A DNA stretch of 64,000 bases, taken from positions 496,001-560,000 of the forward strand of contig NZ_NIRS01000005.1 in assembly GCF_002934665.1 (NCBI RefSeq), written 5' to 3'. Positions within the stretch are counted from its first letter, which is position 1. Every line of letters begins with the position of its first letter. The position numbers and the translations under genes are program-made. Under the pieces are notes generated by a model, which had not been told where the DNA came from, ran no database searches, and saw nothing but the letters and a program-made list of their open reading frames with translations. Shown one piece after another: positions 1 to 8,062 of the stretch. This DNA is from Pseudomonas laurylsulfatiphila. Its GTDB lineage: Bacteria > Pseudomonadota > Gammaproteobacteria > Pseudomonadales > Pseudomonadaceae.

Positions 1-478
1 CACGCTAAACCATTGGCACGCGCTGACGCTCTCGAAAACGATCATTTTTCGAGAAGCCATCGTGAGAAAGAACGCCGCGACCATTTCAGCGAACCGGAAA
101 TGCCGGCAATGATCGCCAAGCAACAACACCTGCAGAAACACATTCCTGTAGGAGCTGCCGCAGGCTGCGATCTTTTGATCTTGCACCCAGCAGACTTCTT
201 GGACATTTCCTTCGCAACGCACATTCGGGGGCTTCTCTGACTGCGTATCACGTTGTTCGCCATCAAATTCACCCACGCCACGGCTCCAGGCAAAAATCCA
301 GGTGCCAGCTTGGGTCGTTCCGCTTTGAGACATGCAACATTCTGAAATGCAGGAAGTTTCTGATCGCTGAAGGAGAGTCTTCCTACATCACCTCCTCCAA
401 CTTCTTGTTAGCGTATTTCGGTCATGGACACCGGAGTTACCAGTCCACGAACGGGCGAACTGTCAGGGAGACACTCGA
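1..478. other. No supported gene; leader of the effector gene
   Basis: A frame is open from the window edge to base 240 on the plus strand, but it runs through a REP-like repeat (145-181) and has no recognisable protein character, so I do not call it. The tail of a gene lying left of the window cannot be excluded. The last ~100 bases lead into the effector gene at 479, with a GGAG-type ribosome site just before its ATG. Confidence 0.5.
145..181. repeat. Single REP-like element (GGAGCTGCC...GGCTGCGATC family)
   Basis: Contains the words GTAGGAGCTGCC and GGCTGCGATCTTTT. The same words occur in inverted pairs at 10863-10938, 29710-29786 and, diverged, 60839-60904. Here only one arm is present. 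Confidence 0.7.
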
Positions 479-1818
479 ATGTTTTTATGGCAAATCGTGC
501 CCACGTGGCACGAGATTGAAAAACGCATAACCCATGAAATGGGTTACCAGGGAGGAGCCAGCTTTCGAACGCATTTCAACGAACCTGCCCCCTCCATTTC
601 TCTGAACATCCGACGGATCAACAGTGTCCGCTACGCATTCAACCAAGCCGAGTGGGAAGCCGGCCGCCTATTGAGGCAACGGTTCTCTGACCTCGACATC
701 TCCAGCATCCTCAACGAGTTGATCGAAGTCGTTACTCAAATGGCAATGATCGTCGCCGGCAGTGTGCTGACCGGAGGGGCAATTGGCGCGGGAGTGGGCG
801 CATTCCTCGGAGGGGCAGGTGCCATTCCCATGGGAGCCGCTGGCGCCGCAATGGGATTGCAAGTCAGCACCTGGATATTAGGGATACTTGGCCTGACGAC
901 CATCGCCGAGTTTTTCGTCGAGGGATTGCCGCGCATTGGCGAGTATTACCTGACGGGCATCAACATCGCGTGGAGTGGCCCTCGTGGCGAGAGAGGGTTG
1001 AACCCGTTCAGCCTTTTGCCGAAAAAAGAGCCTCCCATCACATCGCACTGGGGCATGTGGAGGTTGTCGTCCTGCTGCTGGGAGCCATCGTCGCTTACAT
1101 TACGCGTGGTCGAGGTAATGCAAATGTCCTCGCCCAGGAAATGCGAGCAAGCCCCAAAGGGGCACGGCTTGGCGAATGGATGCTCAAGCATGAGGAGGCA
1201 CTGAAAAAACGACCAGACCTGCAAACCGCAGAGCCGCGCAGAGGTGCACTTGGCCCGCAGGAGCCTGCGCCTCCAGCAAATCGCCCACCTGGAAAAGACA
1301 AGGACTCGTCTCGTGTCAAACCGAACGCCATGCCGCTTCATAAAGTCGAATGTTTTAAAGCGGACAAGATGCCGGCGTCTAAAATCGGAGAGTTCGAGCG
1401 GCAGTTGAAGGGGCAAGAGGACGGGCTGAATCGGCTGACGGTTGATGAGTATCTGGAGAATATTGCTAATCCGGTGAAGCGTAGTCCGGCGGCGGCCAGG
1501 CTGGCTCGTAAAGATTTACAAATCAAGTTGCGAACACGGTTTCAAGATGAACTCTCACAAACCATGGACACACTCGACGCTGAAGTCGCTGCCATTAAAA
1601 AAGCCAAGGAAACGATGTCAAACCTTGCGGGGTTGCATAATCCTGATTTGCGCGCTGGCGGCAAGGACATCATTGCAGACTTTGGTGATCGACAAGTGAA
1701 CTCCAGTATCGGTCCTCAGTGGGGACCGAAGATCACAAATTTGAAGGCTGCCGCTGAAAATGTCCCATCACCAATGCGAAAATCAACTTTTCTCAACGTA
1801 AAATTACACAAATGTTAA
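479..1818 (+). pseudogene. Tde/Ntox15-type DNase effector, split by a frameshift
   Basis: Two overlapping frames make one protein. The first (479-1204) starts MFLWQIVPTWHEIEK and has a glycine-rich hydrophobic segment (nt ~750-880), like the DUF6861-type N-terminal part of Pseudomonas type VI effectors. The second (970-1818) continues with VEVVVLLLGAIVAYITRG and ends in a polymorphic-toxin type 15 domain: CFKADKMP at its start, the HxxD motif as H-N-P-D at nt 1636-1647, then FGDRQVNSSIGPQW. In this family (Agrobacterium Tde) HxxD is the nuclease motif. The switch fits one lost base near the A6 run at 1022-1027; joining frames there restores a continuous protein of ~445 residues. The start is chosen for the GGAG site before 479. 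Two immunity-type genes follow directly. A true null, programmed slippage or a sequencing error are all possible. Confidence 0.78.
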
Positions 1819-1833
1819 TTAAGAAGGCATTGC

Positions 1834-2451
1834 ATGGACAGAGTATTTGCTAGATTTATAGAGAAGTTTGGTGGGCCTGTTGATCGACAGGAAGTGCCGG
1901 CATCAAGTATCGAAAGATATAAGGGAAAGCTGCCTAATCAGTTATTGGAGTACTGGGCTGAACACGGCTGGTGCGGATATGGTGATGGAATTTTTTGGAT
2001 AGTGAATCCTCAGGAATACGACGGAGTAGTGGCGTCCTGGATTGAAGGGACGAAACTTGAAGCATTTGACACTTACCACCTGATTGCTCGCAGCGCCTTT
2101 GGCGATCTGTACTTCTGGGGGGAAGAAACGGGTGCCTCACTAAAAATAACCAGTATCGTTTCTCGCTACATAACACACACATCCATACTTCCAAAAGAGC
2201 AAATGGATAGGAGACTTCATAACTTTTTATTGTCTACGGAGGTGGAGTACAACGATTTCGATGACCTGTTCAAACCCGCGAGGAAAAAGCTCGGCACCCT
2301 GCGTCACGACGAGATGTACGGCTTTGTTCCAGCGCTGATGTTCGGCGGCCCGGATACTCTCGATCATCTAGAGAAGGTGAAGGCGGTGGAGCATCTGATT
2401 CTGCTGTCTCAGATCACCGAGCTTCAGCCCTATAGTTTTTCAGACTTGTAA
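1834..2451 (+). CDS. GAD/DUF1851-type immunity protein, copy 1
   Basis: A 205-residue soluble protein without signal peptide, starting 15 bases after the toxin frame. The N-terminal part (IEKFGGPVDRQEVP, then LPNQLLEYWAEHGWCGYGDG) matches the GAD-like domain. The C-terminal part (GTLRHDEMYGFVPALMFGG, then VKAVEHLILLSQ) matches DUF1851. This pairing is typical of Tdi immunity proteins encoded beside Tde/Ntox15 DNases, so the inferred role is to bind and block the upstream nuclease in the cytoplasm. AGAAGG lies before the ATG. A near-identical paralogue follows at 2532; the two differ mainly in a central patch. Confidence 0.82.
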   Translation: MDRVFARFIEKFGGPVDRQEVPASSIERYKGKLPNQLLEYWAEHGWCGYGDGIFWIVNPQEYDGVVASWIEGTKLEAFDTYHLIARSAFGDLYFWGEETGASLKITSIVSRYITHTSILPKEQMDRRLHNFLLSTEVEYNDFDDLFKPARKKLGTLRHDEMYGFVPALMFGGPDTLDHLEKVKAVEHLILLSQITELQPYSFSDL

Positions 2452-2531
2452 AGGATGTAGTTTCCCCCCTAGGCCGCGCTCCGAGCAGGGTTACTCTCCT
2501 AGTGCCCTCACAACTCTTAAGGAGATATTAA

Positions 2532-3149
2532 ATGGACGAGATATTTTCGATTTTTCTGGAGACGTTTGGCGGCCCCATTGATCGTCAAGAGGTACCGGTT
2601 TCAAGTATCGAACGCTATAGGGGCAAGCTACCCAATCAGTTGCTGGAATACTGGGCCGAACACGGCTGGTGCGGATACGGTGACGGCATTTTTTGGATAG
2701 TGAATCCCCAGGAATACGATGGGGTAGTGGCGTCTTGGCTTGAAGGGACGAAATATGAAGAGCGTGATGCTTACCACCTGATTGCTCGTAGCGCCTTCGG
2801 TGACTTGTACCTGTGGGGCGAAAAAACGGGTGCCTCACTTAAAATAACCAGTGTGCTTTCTCGAAGTGTTTTTGATGATTTCGAAATTACGAGTGAAGAG
2901 ATGGACAGAGAACTACAAGGTTTTCTGCTTTCCAGGAATGTGGACTCCAACGATTATGGCGACCTGTTCCAACCCGCAAAGAAAAAGCTCGGCACCCTGC
3001 GTCACGACGAGATGTACGGCTTTGTTCCAGCGCTGATGTTCGGCGGCCCCGACACCCTCGATCATCTAGAGAAGGTGAAAGCAGTGGAGCATCTGATCCT
3101 GCTGTCTCAGATAACCGAGCTTCAGCCCTACAGTTTTTCAGACCTATAA
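2532..3149 (+). CDS. GAD/DUF1851-type immunity protein, copy 2
   Basis: A tandem paralogue of the gene at 1834, also 205 residues. By eye the first ~120 residues are nearly the same and the last 55 or so (from KKLGTLRHDEMYGF to the end) are identical. The stretch at residues ~120-148 is clearly different (SVLSRSVFDDFEITSEEMDR here against SIVSRYITHTSILPKEQMDR in copy 1). It has its own strong ribosome site, TAAGGAGATATT, before the ATG and an 80-base gap after copy 1. Inferred role: immunity to the same or a variant nuclease. A strong hairpin terminator follows. Confidence 0.82.
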   Translation: MDEIFSIFLETFGGPIDRQEVPVSSIERYRGKLPNQLLEYWAEHGWCGYGDGIFWIVNPQEYDGVVASWLEGTKYEERDAYHLIARSAFGDLYLWGEKTGASLKITSVLSRSVFDDFEITSEEMDRELQGFLLSRNVDSNDYGDLFQPAKKKLGTLRHDEMYGFVPALMFGGPDTLDHLEKVKAVEHLILLSQITELQPYSFSDL

Positions 3150-3194
3150 GCCAGATTTCAGGGGACGGATTTCAACAATCTCTGTTAACCCCAC

Positions 3195-3236
3195 AAAAAA
3201 TGGGCACCCAACCCTGGTTGGCGTGCCCATTTTTTA
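3195..3236. terminator. Bidirectional rho-independent terminator
   Basis: AAAAAATGGGCAC pairs with GTGCCCATTTTTT across an inner CCAACC/GGTTGG stem. A runs on one side and T runs on the other let it end both the immunity genes (plus) and hupA (minus). Confidence 0.9.
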
Positions 3237-3270
3237 TTCCACCCCCCGCTACGCGAGAGGCGAAAACGGC

Positions 3271-3546
3271 TTACGGATTGACGCTGTCTTTCAACGATTT
3301 GCCTGGCTTGAACGCAACGGTGTTGCTGGCCTTGATTTTGACGGGTTCACCGGTTTGCGGGTTTTTGCCGGTGCGGGCACCGCGATGGCGTTGCAGGAAG
3401 GTGCCGAAGCCCACCAGCGTCACGCTGTCTTTGCGGTGCAGGGCACCGGTGATTTCTTCAAGAACGGCGTTGAGAACGCGGTTGGCTTGTTCTTTGGTGA
3501 GGTCTGCTTTTTCAGCAATGGCTGCAGCGAGGTCTGGTTTACGCAT
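3271..3546 (-). CDS. hupA: HU-family DNA-binding protein
   Basis: A 91-residue protein, the normal HU length. It starts MRKPDLAAAIAEKADLTK, has the HU signature VGFGTFLQRHRGARTGKNPQ at about residues 45-65, and ends with the ASNTVAFKPGKSLKD tail. HU dimers bend and compact DNA in the nucleoid. Its place next to rubB-rubA is the usual one for an HU gene in Pseudomonas, where it is often called hupA. About 190 bases separate it from the upstream rubB, so it probably has its own promoter, and the bidirectional terminator at 3195-3236 ends it. Confidence 0.93.
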   Translation of the reverse strand: MRKPDLAAAIAEKADLTKEQANRVLNAVLEEITGALHRKDSVTLVGFGTFLQRHRGARTGKNPQTGEPVKIKASNTVAFKPGKSLKDSVNP

Positions 3547-3740
3547 GTGAGTGAAGCCCCTTTGACGGTTTGTTGTTGTTATGTCCGTGCTGCTCTCTGT
3601 GGAGCAGCGCCAAAAGCGCCGCAGGTGCTCTACTCTGCGGCAGACGGGAGTGAGGATGGCATGCAGTGAGGCCCCGCGCCAGTATCGGCGCGGCCATTGT
3701 TAGGGCAAAAGGGGGGTGATTCCGACAGAACGACCGGTAT

Positions 3741-4889
3741 TTATGCCAACAGGGCTGGAAGCTCTTTGTTCAGGGCCAGTTTTTCCATCACGGCGGCGCC
3801 TGTGAGGGCATAACCGAGCAGTTTGCCTGCGGCATCGCGGCATAAAACCTTGATGTCGGCGCCCTGCCCTTCGACTGTCCAGATGCCTTCTGCACCCCGT
3901 GGCGGCGGGGACACCACCAGCGGGCACACCGGCGTTTTGACGGTGATCGGCATCGGGCCATAGGTGACGGCGGTCGGGTTGCCGGCCAGGGTTTGCGCCA
4001 GCGCTCGCGCACAGCTCATCAGGGGCATCACGTACAGCAGGTTCAGCCCATCGACCTCGGCACAATCGCCCAGGGCGTAGATGTTGGCGTGGGAGGTCTT
4101 CAGGTGCCGGTCGACCATGATGCCGCGGTTGACCTGCAGGCCGGCCGCAGCCGCGAGGTCGACGCGAGGGCGCAGGCCAATGGCCGAGACCACCACGTCG
4201 CACGGGATCACCTGACCATCGGACAGGTGAGCTTCGAGACCGTCCGCCACGCGTTGCAGGCGGTTGAGCACCGGCCCGAGGTGGAAACGTGCACCGAGGC
4301 TTTCCAGGCCAGCCTGCACCGCTGCCGCAGCCGCCGGGTGCAGCAGGGTCGGCATGACTTGCTCGCACGGTGCAACCAGTTGCACTTCGTAGCCGCCCAG
4401 GGTCAGGTCGTTGGCGAACTCGCAGCCGATCAGGCCGGCGCCGAGCAGCAGCACGCGGCGCTTGCCAGCGGCTGCGGCACGGAAACGTGCGTAATCTTCC
4501 AGGTCGTTGATGGGGAATACGCAATCCGCCGCGTCACCTTCAATGGGCACGCGCACGGTTTCGGCGCCCCAGGCCAGGATCAGGTCGCGGTACATCACCG
4601 CTTCTTCACCGATCCACAGGCGCTTGTGGCCCGGGTCAATGCCGCTGATGCGCGTGTGGGTGCGTATTTCGGCCTTGAGTTGTTCGGCCATGGCGCCGGG
4701 TTCGGCCATGCTTAGGCCGTCGGCGTCCTTGTTTTTACCGAAGCCGGTGGAGAGCATCGGCTTGGAGTAGGAGCGCCCGTCATCGGCGGTAATCAAAAGC
4801 AGCGGGGTTTCGCTGTCGAGCTTGCGAAACTCGCGGGCGACGTTGTAGCCAGCCAGACCGGTGCCAATGATGACGACAGGTGCGTTCAT
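3741..4889 (-). CDS. rubB: Rubredoxin-NAD(+) reductase
   Basis: A 382-residue FAD protein that passes electrons from NAD(P)H to rubredoxin, which in turn serves alkane hydroxylases or oxidative-stress enzymes. The FAD-binding GTGLAG lies at residues 9-14 in the first Rossmann fold, a second dinucleotide site LLGAGLIGCEF at about 150-160 binds NAD, and ALGDCAEVDG near residue 285 is the late FAD contact. Length and motifs are typical. It begins 18 bases after the rubredoxin gene stop on the same strand, so the two form an operon. A GC-rich hairpin without a T run lies at 3668-3694 after the stop. Confidence 0.94.
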   Translation of the reverse strand: MNAPVVIIGTGLAGYNVAREFRKLDSETPLLLITADDGRSYSKPMLSTGFGKNKDADGLSMAEPGAMAEQLKAEIRTHTRISGIDPGHKRLWIGEEAVMYRDLILAWGAETVRVPIEGDAADCVFPINDLEDYARFRAAAAGKRRVLLLGAGLIGCEFANDLTLGGYEVQLVAPCEQVMPTLLHPAAAAAVQAGLESLGARFHLGPVLNRLQRVADGLEAHLSDGQVIPCDVVVSAIGLRPRVDLAAAAGLQVNRGIMVDRHLKTSHANIYALGDCAEVDGLNLLYVMPLMSCARALAQTLAGNPTAVTYGPMPITVKTPVCPLVVSPPPRGAEGIWTVEGQGADIKVLCRDAAGKLLGYALTGAAVMEKLALNKELPALLA

Positions 4890-4907
4890 TCCTTACTCCT
4901 CAATTAT

Positions 4908-5078
4908 TCAGGCAGCGATTTCGATCATTTCAAAATCCATTTTGCCCACACCGCAGTCCGGGCACAGCCAGTCTTCCGGCACGTCTTCCCAACGGGTGCC
5001 CGGCGCAATGCCGTCATCCGGCCAACCGTCGGCTTCGTTGTAGATCAGGCCGCAGACGATACATTGCCACTTTTTCAT
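4908..5078 (-). CDS. rubA: Rubredoxin
   Basis: A 56-residue protein below usual ORF length cut-offs. The reading is MKKWQCIVCGLIYNEADG at the start, then PGTRWEDVPEDWLCPDCG, ending FEMIEIAA. The two CxxC pairs (C6/C9 as CIVCG and C39/C42 as CPDCG) hold the single Fe(SCys)4 centre. Length, cysteine spacing and the W-P-D core are those of classic rubredoxins. It is the electron carrier for the reductase encoded immediately downstream. A ~200-base gap separates it from the divergent ubiC. Confidence 0.95.
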   Translation of the reverse strand: MKKWQCIVCGLIYNEADGWPDDGIAPGTRWEDVPEDWLCPDCGVGKMDFEMIEIAA

Positions 5079-5277
5079 CAGGTACTTCCTCAGGGTTCAG
5101 GCGTTTTGTCGGCCGGACGGTCGATGGTTGTAGCACTGCCGTCCAGCTCAGCGCGTTTTGTACTGATCGGTGCCGCCGGATGCAAGCCTGTTCGGCGCAA
5201 CGGCAGGCCAATTCAATCGATATCGGCGGCTGACATGTTAAGCTCGCCGCCTCATTTGCTGCCAATAATGACTCATT

Positions 5278-5841
5278 GTGCAACACACAGAATCCCCCTC
5301 TCCAGCTCCCCTCTGGCTCTCGCGCAGCGAACTGGCGCCCCTCCCCGGTGCTTCCATCCTGGACTGGCTGTTCGACGAAGGCTCGCTCACCCGACGCCTG
5401 ATTCATCTGTCGAATGATGCCTTCAGCGTCTCGCCAATGTTCGAAGGCTGGCAAACCCTGCGCGCCGACGAATGCGCAGCGCTGGACCTGGCCGACGGTA
5501 GTGAAGGTTGGGTGCGCGAGGTGTATCTGCGCGGTCATGGTGAAGCCTGGGTGTTCGCCCGCAGCGTCGCGGCACGCAGTGCATTGCAAGGCGACGGCTT
5601 GCACATGGACGAATTGGGCAGCCGCTCCCTGGGCGAATTGCTGTTCTGCGATCAGGCCTTTCAGCGCCGGGCCATCGAGGTTTGTCATTATCCCCAAGAA
5701 TGGTTGCCGAGCGAGGTGCGGGCGTCGGATCTATGGGGCCGCCGTTCACGTTTTGACCGCGGTGCGTTGAGTGTACTGGTGGCCGAAATCTTCCTGCCTT
5801 CCCTGTGGGACGCCGCACGCGCCCAATCGGAGAACCTCTGA
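5278..5841 (+). CDS. ubiC: Chorismate lyase
   Basis: A 187-residue cytoplasmic enzyme that converts chorismate to 4-hydroxybenzoate and pyruvate, the first committed step of ubiquinone synthesis. Family signatures visible are SELAPLPGASILDWLFDEGSL near the start, the arginine in WVREVYLRGHGEAWVFARS at about residues 78-96, LGELLF, and the C-terminal LWGRRSRFDRG with the lyase-type E in LVAEIFLP. The GTG at 5278 is taken as start. Its stop overlaps the ubiA start by one base (5841), so translation is coupled. Confidence 0.93.
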   Translation: MQHTESPSPAPLWLSRSELAPLPGASILDWLFDEGSLTRRLIHLSNDAFSVSPMFEGWQTLRADECAALDLADGSEGWVREVYLRGHGEAWVFARSVAARSALQGDGLHMDELGSRSLGELLFCDQAFQRRAIEVCHYPQEWLPSEVRASDLWGRRSRFDRGALSVLVAEIFLPSLWDAARAQSENL

Positions 5842-6731
5842 TGTACCAAAGCCTGCTTCAGTCCTTGAACCGCGTGAACCCTCGGGCCTGGGACTTCATT
5901 CAGCTGACGCGCATGGACAAGCCGATCGGCATTTACCTGCTGCTCTGGCCGACGCTGTGGGCGCTGTGGATTGCCGGCAAGGGCTCGCCGTCCCTGTCCA
6001 ACATTGTGATTTTCGTCCTGGGCGTAGTGCTGACCCGCGCCGGTGGCTGCGTGATCAACGACTGGGCGGACCGCAAGGTCGATGGTCATGTAAAGCGTAC
6101 CGAGCAGCGCCCGCTGGTGAGCGGCAAGATCAGCTCGAAAGAGGCGCTGGTGTTCTTCGCATTGCTGATGGGCATCAGTTTCCTGCTGGTGCTGTGCACC
6201 AACGCCGCGACCGTCTGGCTGTCGCTGGGCGGCCTGGCGTTGGCGTTCAGTTACCCCTTCATGAAGCGCTACACCTATTACCCGCAAGTGGTGCTGGGTG
6301 CCGCATTTTCGTGGGGGATGCCGATGGCGTTCACCGCAGAAACCGGTGAATTGCCGGCTGCCGCGTGGCTGCTGTGGATCGCCAACCTGATGTGGACCGT
6401 GGGTTACGACACGTATTACGCGATGACCGACCGCGATGACGACCTGAAGATCGGTGTGAAATCCACGGCAATCCTGTTCGGTGACGCGGACCGGGCGATC
6501 ATCCTGACCCTGCAAGGACTGGCGCTGGGTTGCCTGTTGCTGGCGGGTTCGAAGTTCGACCTGGGTGGCTGGTTCCACCTCGGATTACTGGTTGCGGCGG
6601 GCTGCTTTGCGTGGGAATTCTGGTACACCCGCGACAAGGACCGGATGCGTTGCTTCAAGGCGTTTTTGCACAATCACTGGGCGGGCTTGGCGATTTTCGT
6701 CGGGATTGTGCTGGATTACGCGTTGCGTTGA
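5841..6731 (+). CDS. ubiA: 4-hydroxybenzoate octaprenyltransferase
   Basis: A 296-residue multi-pass inner-membrane prenyltransferase that attaches the isoprenoid tail to 4-hydroxybenzoate. The first Asp-rich motif is in VINDWADRKVDGHVKRT (about residue 70) and the second in YDTYYAMTDRDDDLKIGVKS (about 190-210); both bind prenyl diphosphate through Mg2+. Upstream in-frame starts exist, but the ATG at 5841, overlapping the ubiC stop, gives the standard UbiA length and starts MYQSLLQSLNRVNPRAWDF. Second gene of a ubiC-ubiA operon next to phoBR, as in other pseudomonads. Confidence 0.96.
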   Translation: MYQSLLQSLNRVNPRAWDFIQLTRMDKPIGIYLLLWPTLWALWIAGKGSPSLSNIVIFVLGVVLTRAGGCVINDWADRKVDGHVKRTEQRPLVSGKISSKEALVFFALLMGISFLLVLCTNAATVWLSLGGLALAFSYPFMKRYTYYPQVVLGAAFSWGMPMAFTAETGELPAAAWLLWIANLMWTVGYDTYYAMTDRDDDLKIGVKSTAILFGDADRAIILTLQGLALGCLLLAGSKFDLGGWFHLGLLVAAGCFAWEFWYTRDKDRMRCFKAFLHNHWAGLAIFVGIVLDYALR

Positions 6732-6737
6732 CCGTTG

Positions 6738-6786
6738 AAAAGATCGCAGCCTTCGGCAGTTCCTACCCGAAAGCTGCGATCCTTTG
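6738..6786. repeat. Inverted REP-like pair after ubiA
   Basis: AGATCGCAGCCTTCGGCAG and the diverged opposite arm AAGCTGCGATCCTTT face each other with a short loop. The hairpin lies between the convergent ubiA and COG4315-type genes and may stabilise or end transcripts. Confidence 0.7.
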
Positions 6787-6792
6787 GCGGTG

Positions 6793-7176
6793 TTACATAT
6801 GCTCGCGAACGACGTGCCAGACATCTTTTTTCTTGTCACCCGTCATGTCTCCGGGTTTTTTGTCGTCCTCGTAGTAGTACAGCGGCTTGCCGTCATAGGC
6901 CCATTGCATCTTGCCATCGTCACGCTTGATGACTGTCCATTTACCTTCGGCCTTGGCACCCGCCGGCGCCATCATTGGCGGCCAGTATTTGGCGCAGTCG
7001 CCGTTGCACATTGACTTGCCGCCCGCGTCCTTGTCGAACGTGTAGACCGTCATGCCTTTGTGATCGACCATCATGCCGTCTTTCATCATCGCCGGGTCGG
7101 CGGCAAAGGCCAGTGTCGGCAGCGTTAACGCAGCAGTGACCAGCAAAGCCTTCCAGGATTGAGCAATGTAGTTCAT
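6793..7176 (-). CDS. Secreted COG4315-type protein of unknown function
   Basis: A 127-residue protein with a clear signal peptide (WKALLVTAALTLPTLAFA, cut before ADPAMM), so periplasmic. Two repeats of the family's Y-x-[FWY]-x-x-D motif are visible: GMTVYTFDKDAGGKSMC near residue 45 and GKPLYYYEDDKKPGDM near 100, with the CNGDCAKYWPP segment between them. These belong to the 'secreted repeat of unknown function' family; no enzymatic role is established. It is divergent from phoB with ~150 bases between, so it may share regulatory DNA with the PHO box, but that is inference. Confidence 0.85.
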   Translation of the reverse strand: MNYIAQSWKALLVTAALTLPTLAFAADPAMMKDGMMVDHKGMTVYTFDKDAGGKSMCNGDCAKYWPPMMAPAGAKAEGKWTVIKRDDGKMQWAYDGKPLYYYEDDKKPGDMTGDKKKDVWHVVREHM

Positions 7177-7257
7177 GGAAACCTTCCTTTTGTGGTTGTC
7201 AGGATTCGGAATTAGAGCTTAGCCCAGGATCCAGCCAATCGCCGGTCAACTAAAATA

Positions 7258-7275
7258 CTGTCACACGACTGCAAT
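7258..7275 (+). promoter_or_regulatory. PHO box upstream of phoB
   Basis: CTGTCAC-ACGA-CTGCAAT: two 7-base half-sites with a 4-base spacer, close to the PhoB consensus CTGTCAT-N4-CTGTCAT. It lies 54 bases before the phoB ATG, which fits PhoB autoregulation. Confidence 0.82.
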
Positions 7276-7328
7276 AATTCCGTTATCTAATGCGGCGCAA
7301 GACAGTTAAATGACAAGAGGATTAAGGC

Positions 7329-8018
7329 ATGGTTGGCAGGAGCATTCTGATCGTCGACGACGAAGCGCCTATTCGCGAAATGATCGCCGTTGCGTTGGAA
7401 ATGGCCGGCTATGACTGCCTGGAGGCTGAAAACTCCCAGCAGGCCCACGCCATTATCGTCGACCGCAAACCGGACCTGATCCTGCTCGACTGGATGCTGC
7501 CCGGCACGTCCGGCATCGAGCTGGCCCGTCGCCTCAAGCGTGATGAACTGACCGGGGACATCCCGATCATCATGCTCACCGCCAAGGGTGAAGAGGACAA
7601 CAAGATCCAGGGCCTGGAAGTCGGCGCCGACGACTACATCACCAAGCCGTTTTCCCCCCGTGAGCTGGTGGCGCGCCTGAAGGCCGTGCTGCGCCGTGCC
7701 GGCCCGACCGATGGCGAAGCGCCAATCGAAGTCGGCGGCCTGCTGCTGGACCCGATCAGCCACCGCGTGACCATCGACGGCCGTCCCGCCGAGATGGGCC
7801 CGACCGAATACCGCCTGCTGCAATTCTTCATGACCCACCAGGAGCGCGCCTACACGCGCGGCCAGTTGCTGGATCAGGTCTGGGGCGGCAACGTCTATGT
7901 CGAAGAGCGTACCGTCGACGTGCACATTCGACGCCTGCGCAAAGCCCTCGGCGATGCTTACGAAAATCTGGTACAAACCGTGCGCGGCACCGGTTACCGC
8001 TTTTCTACCAAAGCCTGA
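7329..8018 (+). CDS. phoB: Phosphate regulon response regulator
   Basis: A 229-residue OmpR/PhoB-class regulator. The receiver domain (1-~120) has the acidic pair in IVDDEAP at 10-11, phospho-acceptor D54 in LLDWMLPG, and the conserved lysine in DDYITKPFSP at 106. The C-terminal winged helix has TEYRLLQFFM, the recognition-helix region VEERTVDVHIRRLRKAL and the wing VRGTGYRFS. When phosphorylated by PhoR under phosphate limitation it activates promoters with PHO boxes; three such boxes are in this window (before phoB, pstC and pstS). phoR follows after 44 bases as the operon partner. Confidence 0.97.
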   Translation: MVGRSILIVDDEAPIREMIAVALEMAGYDCLEAENSQQAHAIIVDRKPDLILLDWMLPGTSGIELARRLKRDELTGDIPIIMLTAKGEEDNKIQGLEVGADDYITKPFSPRELVARLKAVLRRAGPTDGEAPIEVGGLLLDPISHRVTIDGRPAEMGPTEYRLLQFFMTHQERAYTRGQLLDQVWGGNVYVEERTVDVHIRRLRKALGDAYENLVQTVRGTGYRFSTKA

Positions 8019-8062
8019 CCCGGACCCTTACCGCCCGACAAGCTGACAAGGACGCGCGTCAC

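Noticed and set aside
13..240. Plus-strand frame open from the window edge
   Set aside because: It passes through a REP-like element and has no recognisable protein features; a gene tail from outside the window cannot be excluded.
1020..1030. Programmed -1 frameshift signal in the effector gene
   Set aside because: The frame reads CCG-AAA-AAA-G, so the efficient A-AAA-AAG register is absent, and no strong downstream stem is obvious. Kept only as an alternative.
3668..3694. GC-rich hairpin after rubB as a terminator
   Set aside because: A stem is present, but no T run follows on the minus strand, so I do not call a terminator.
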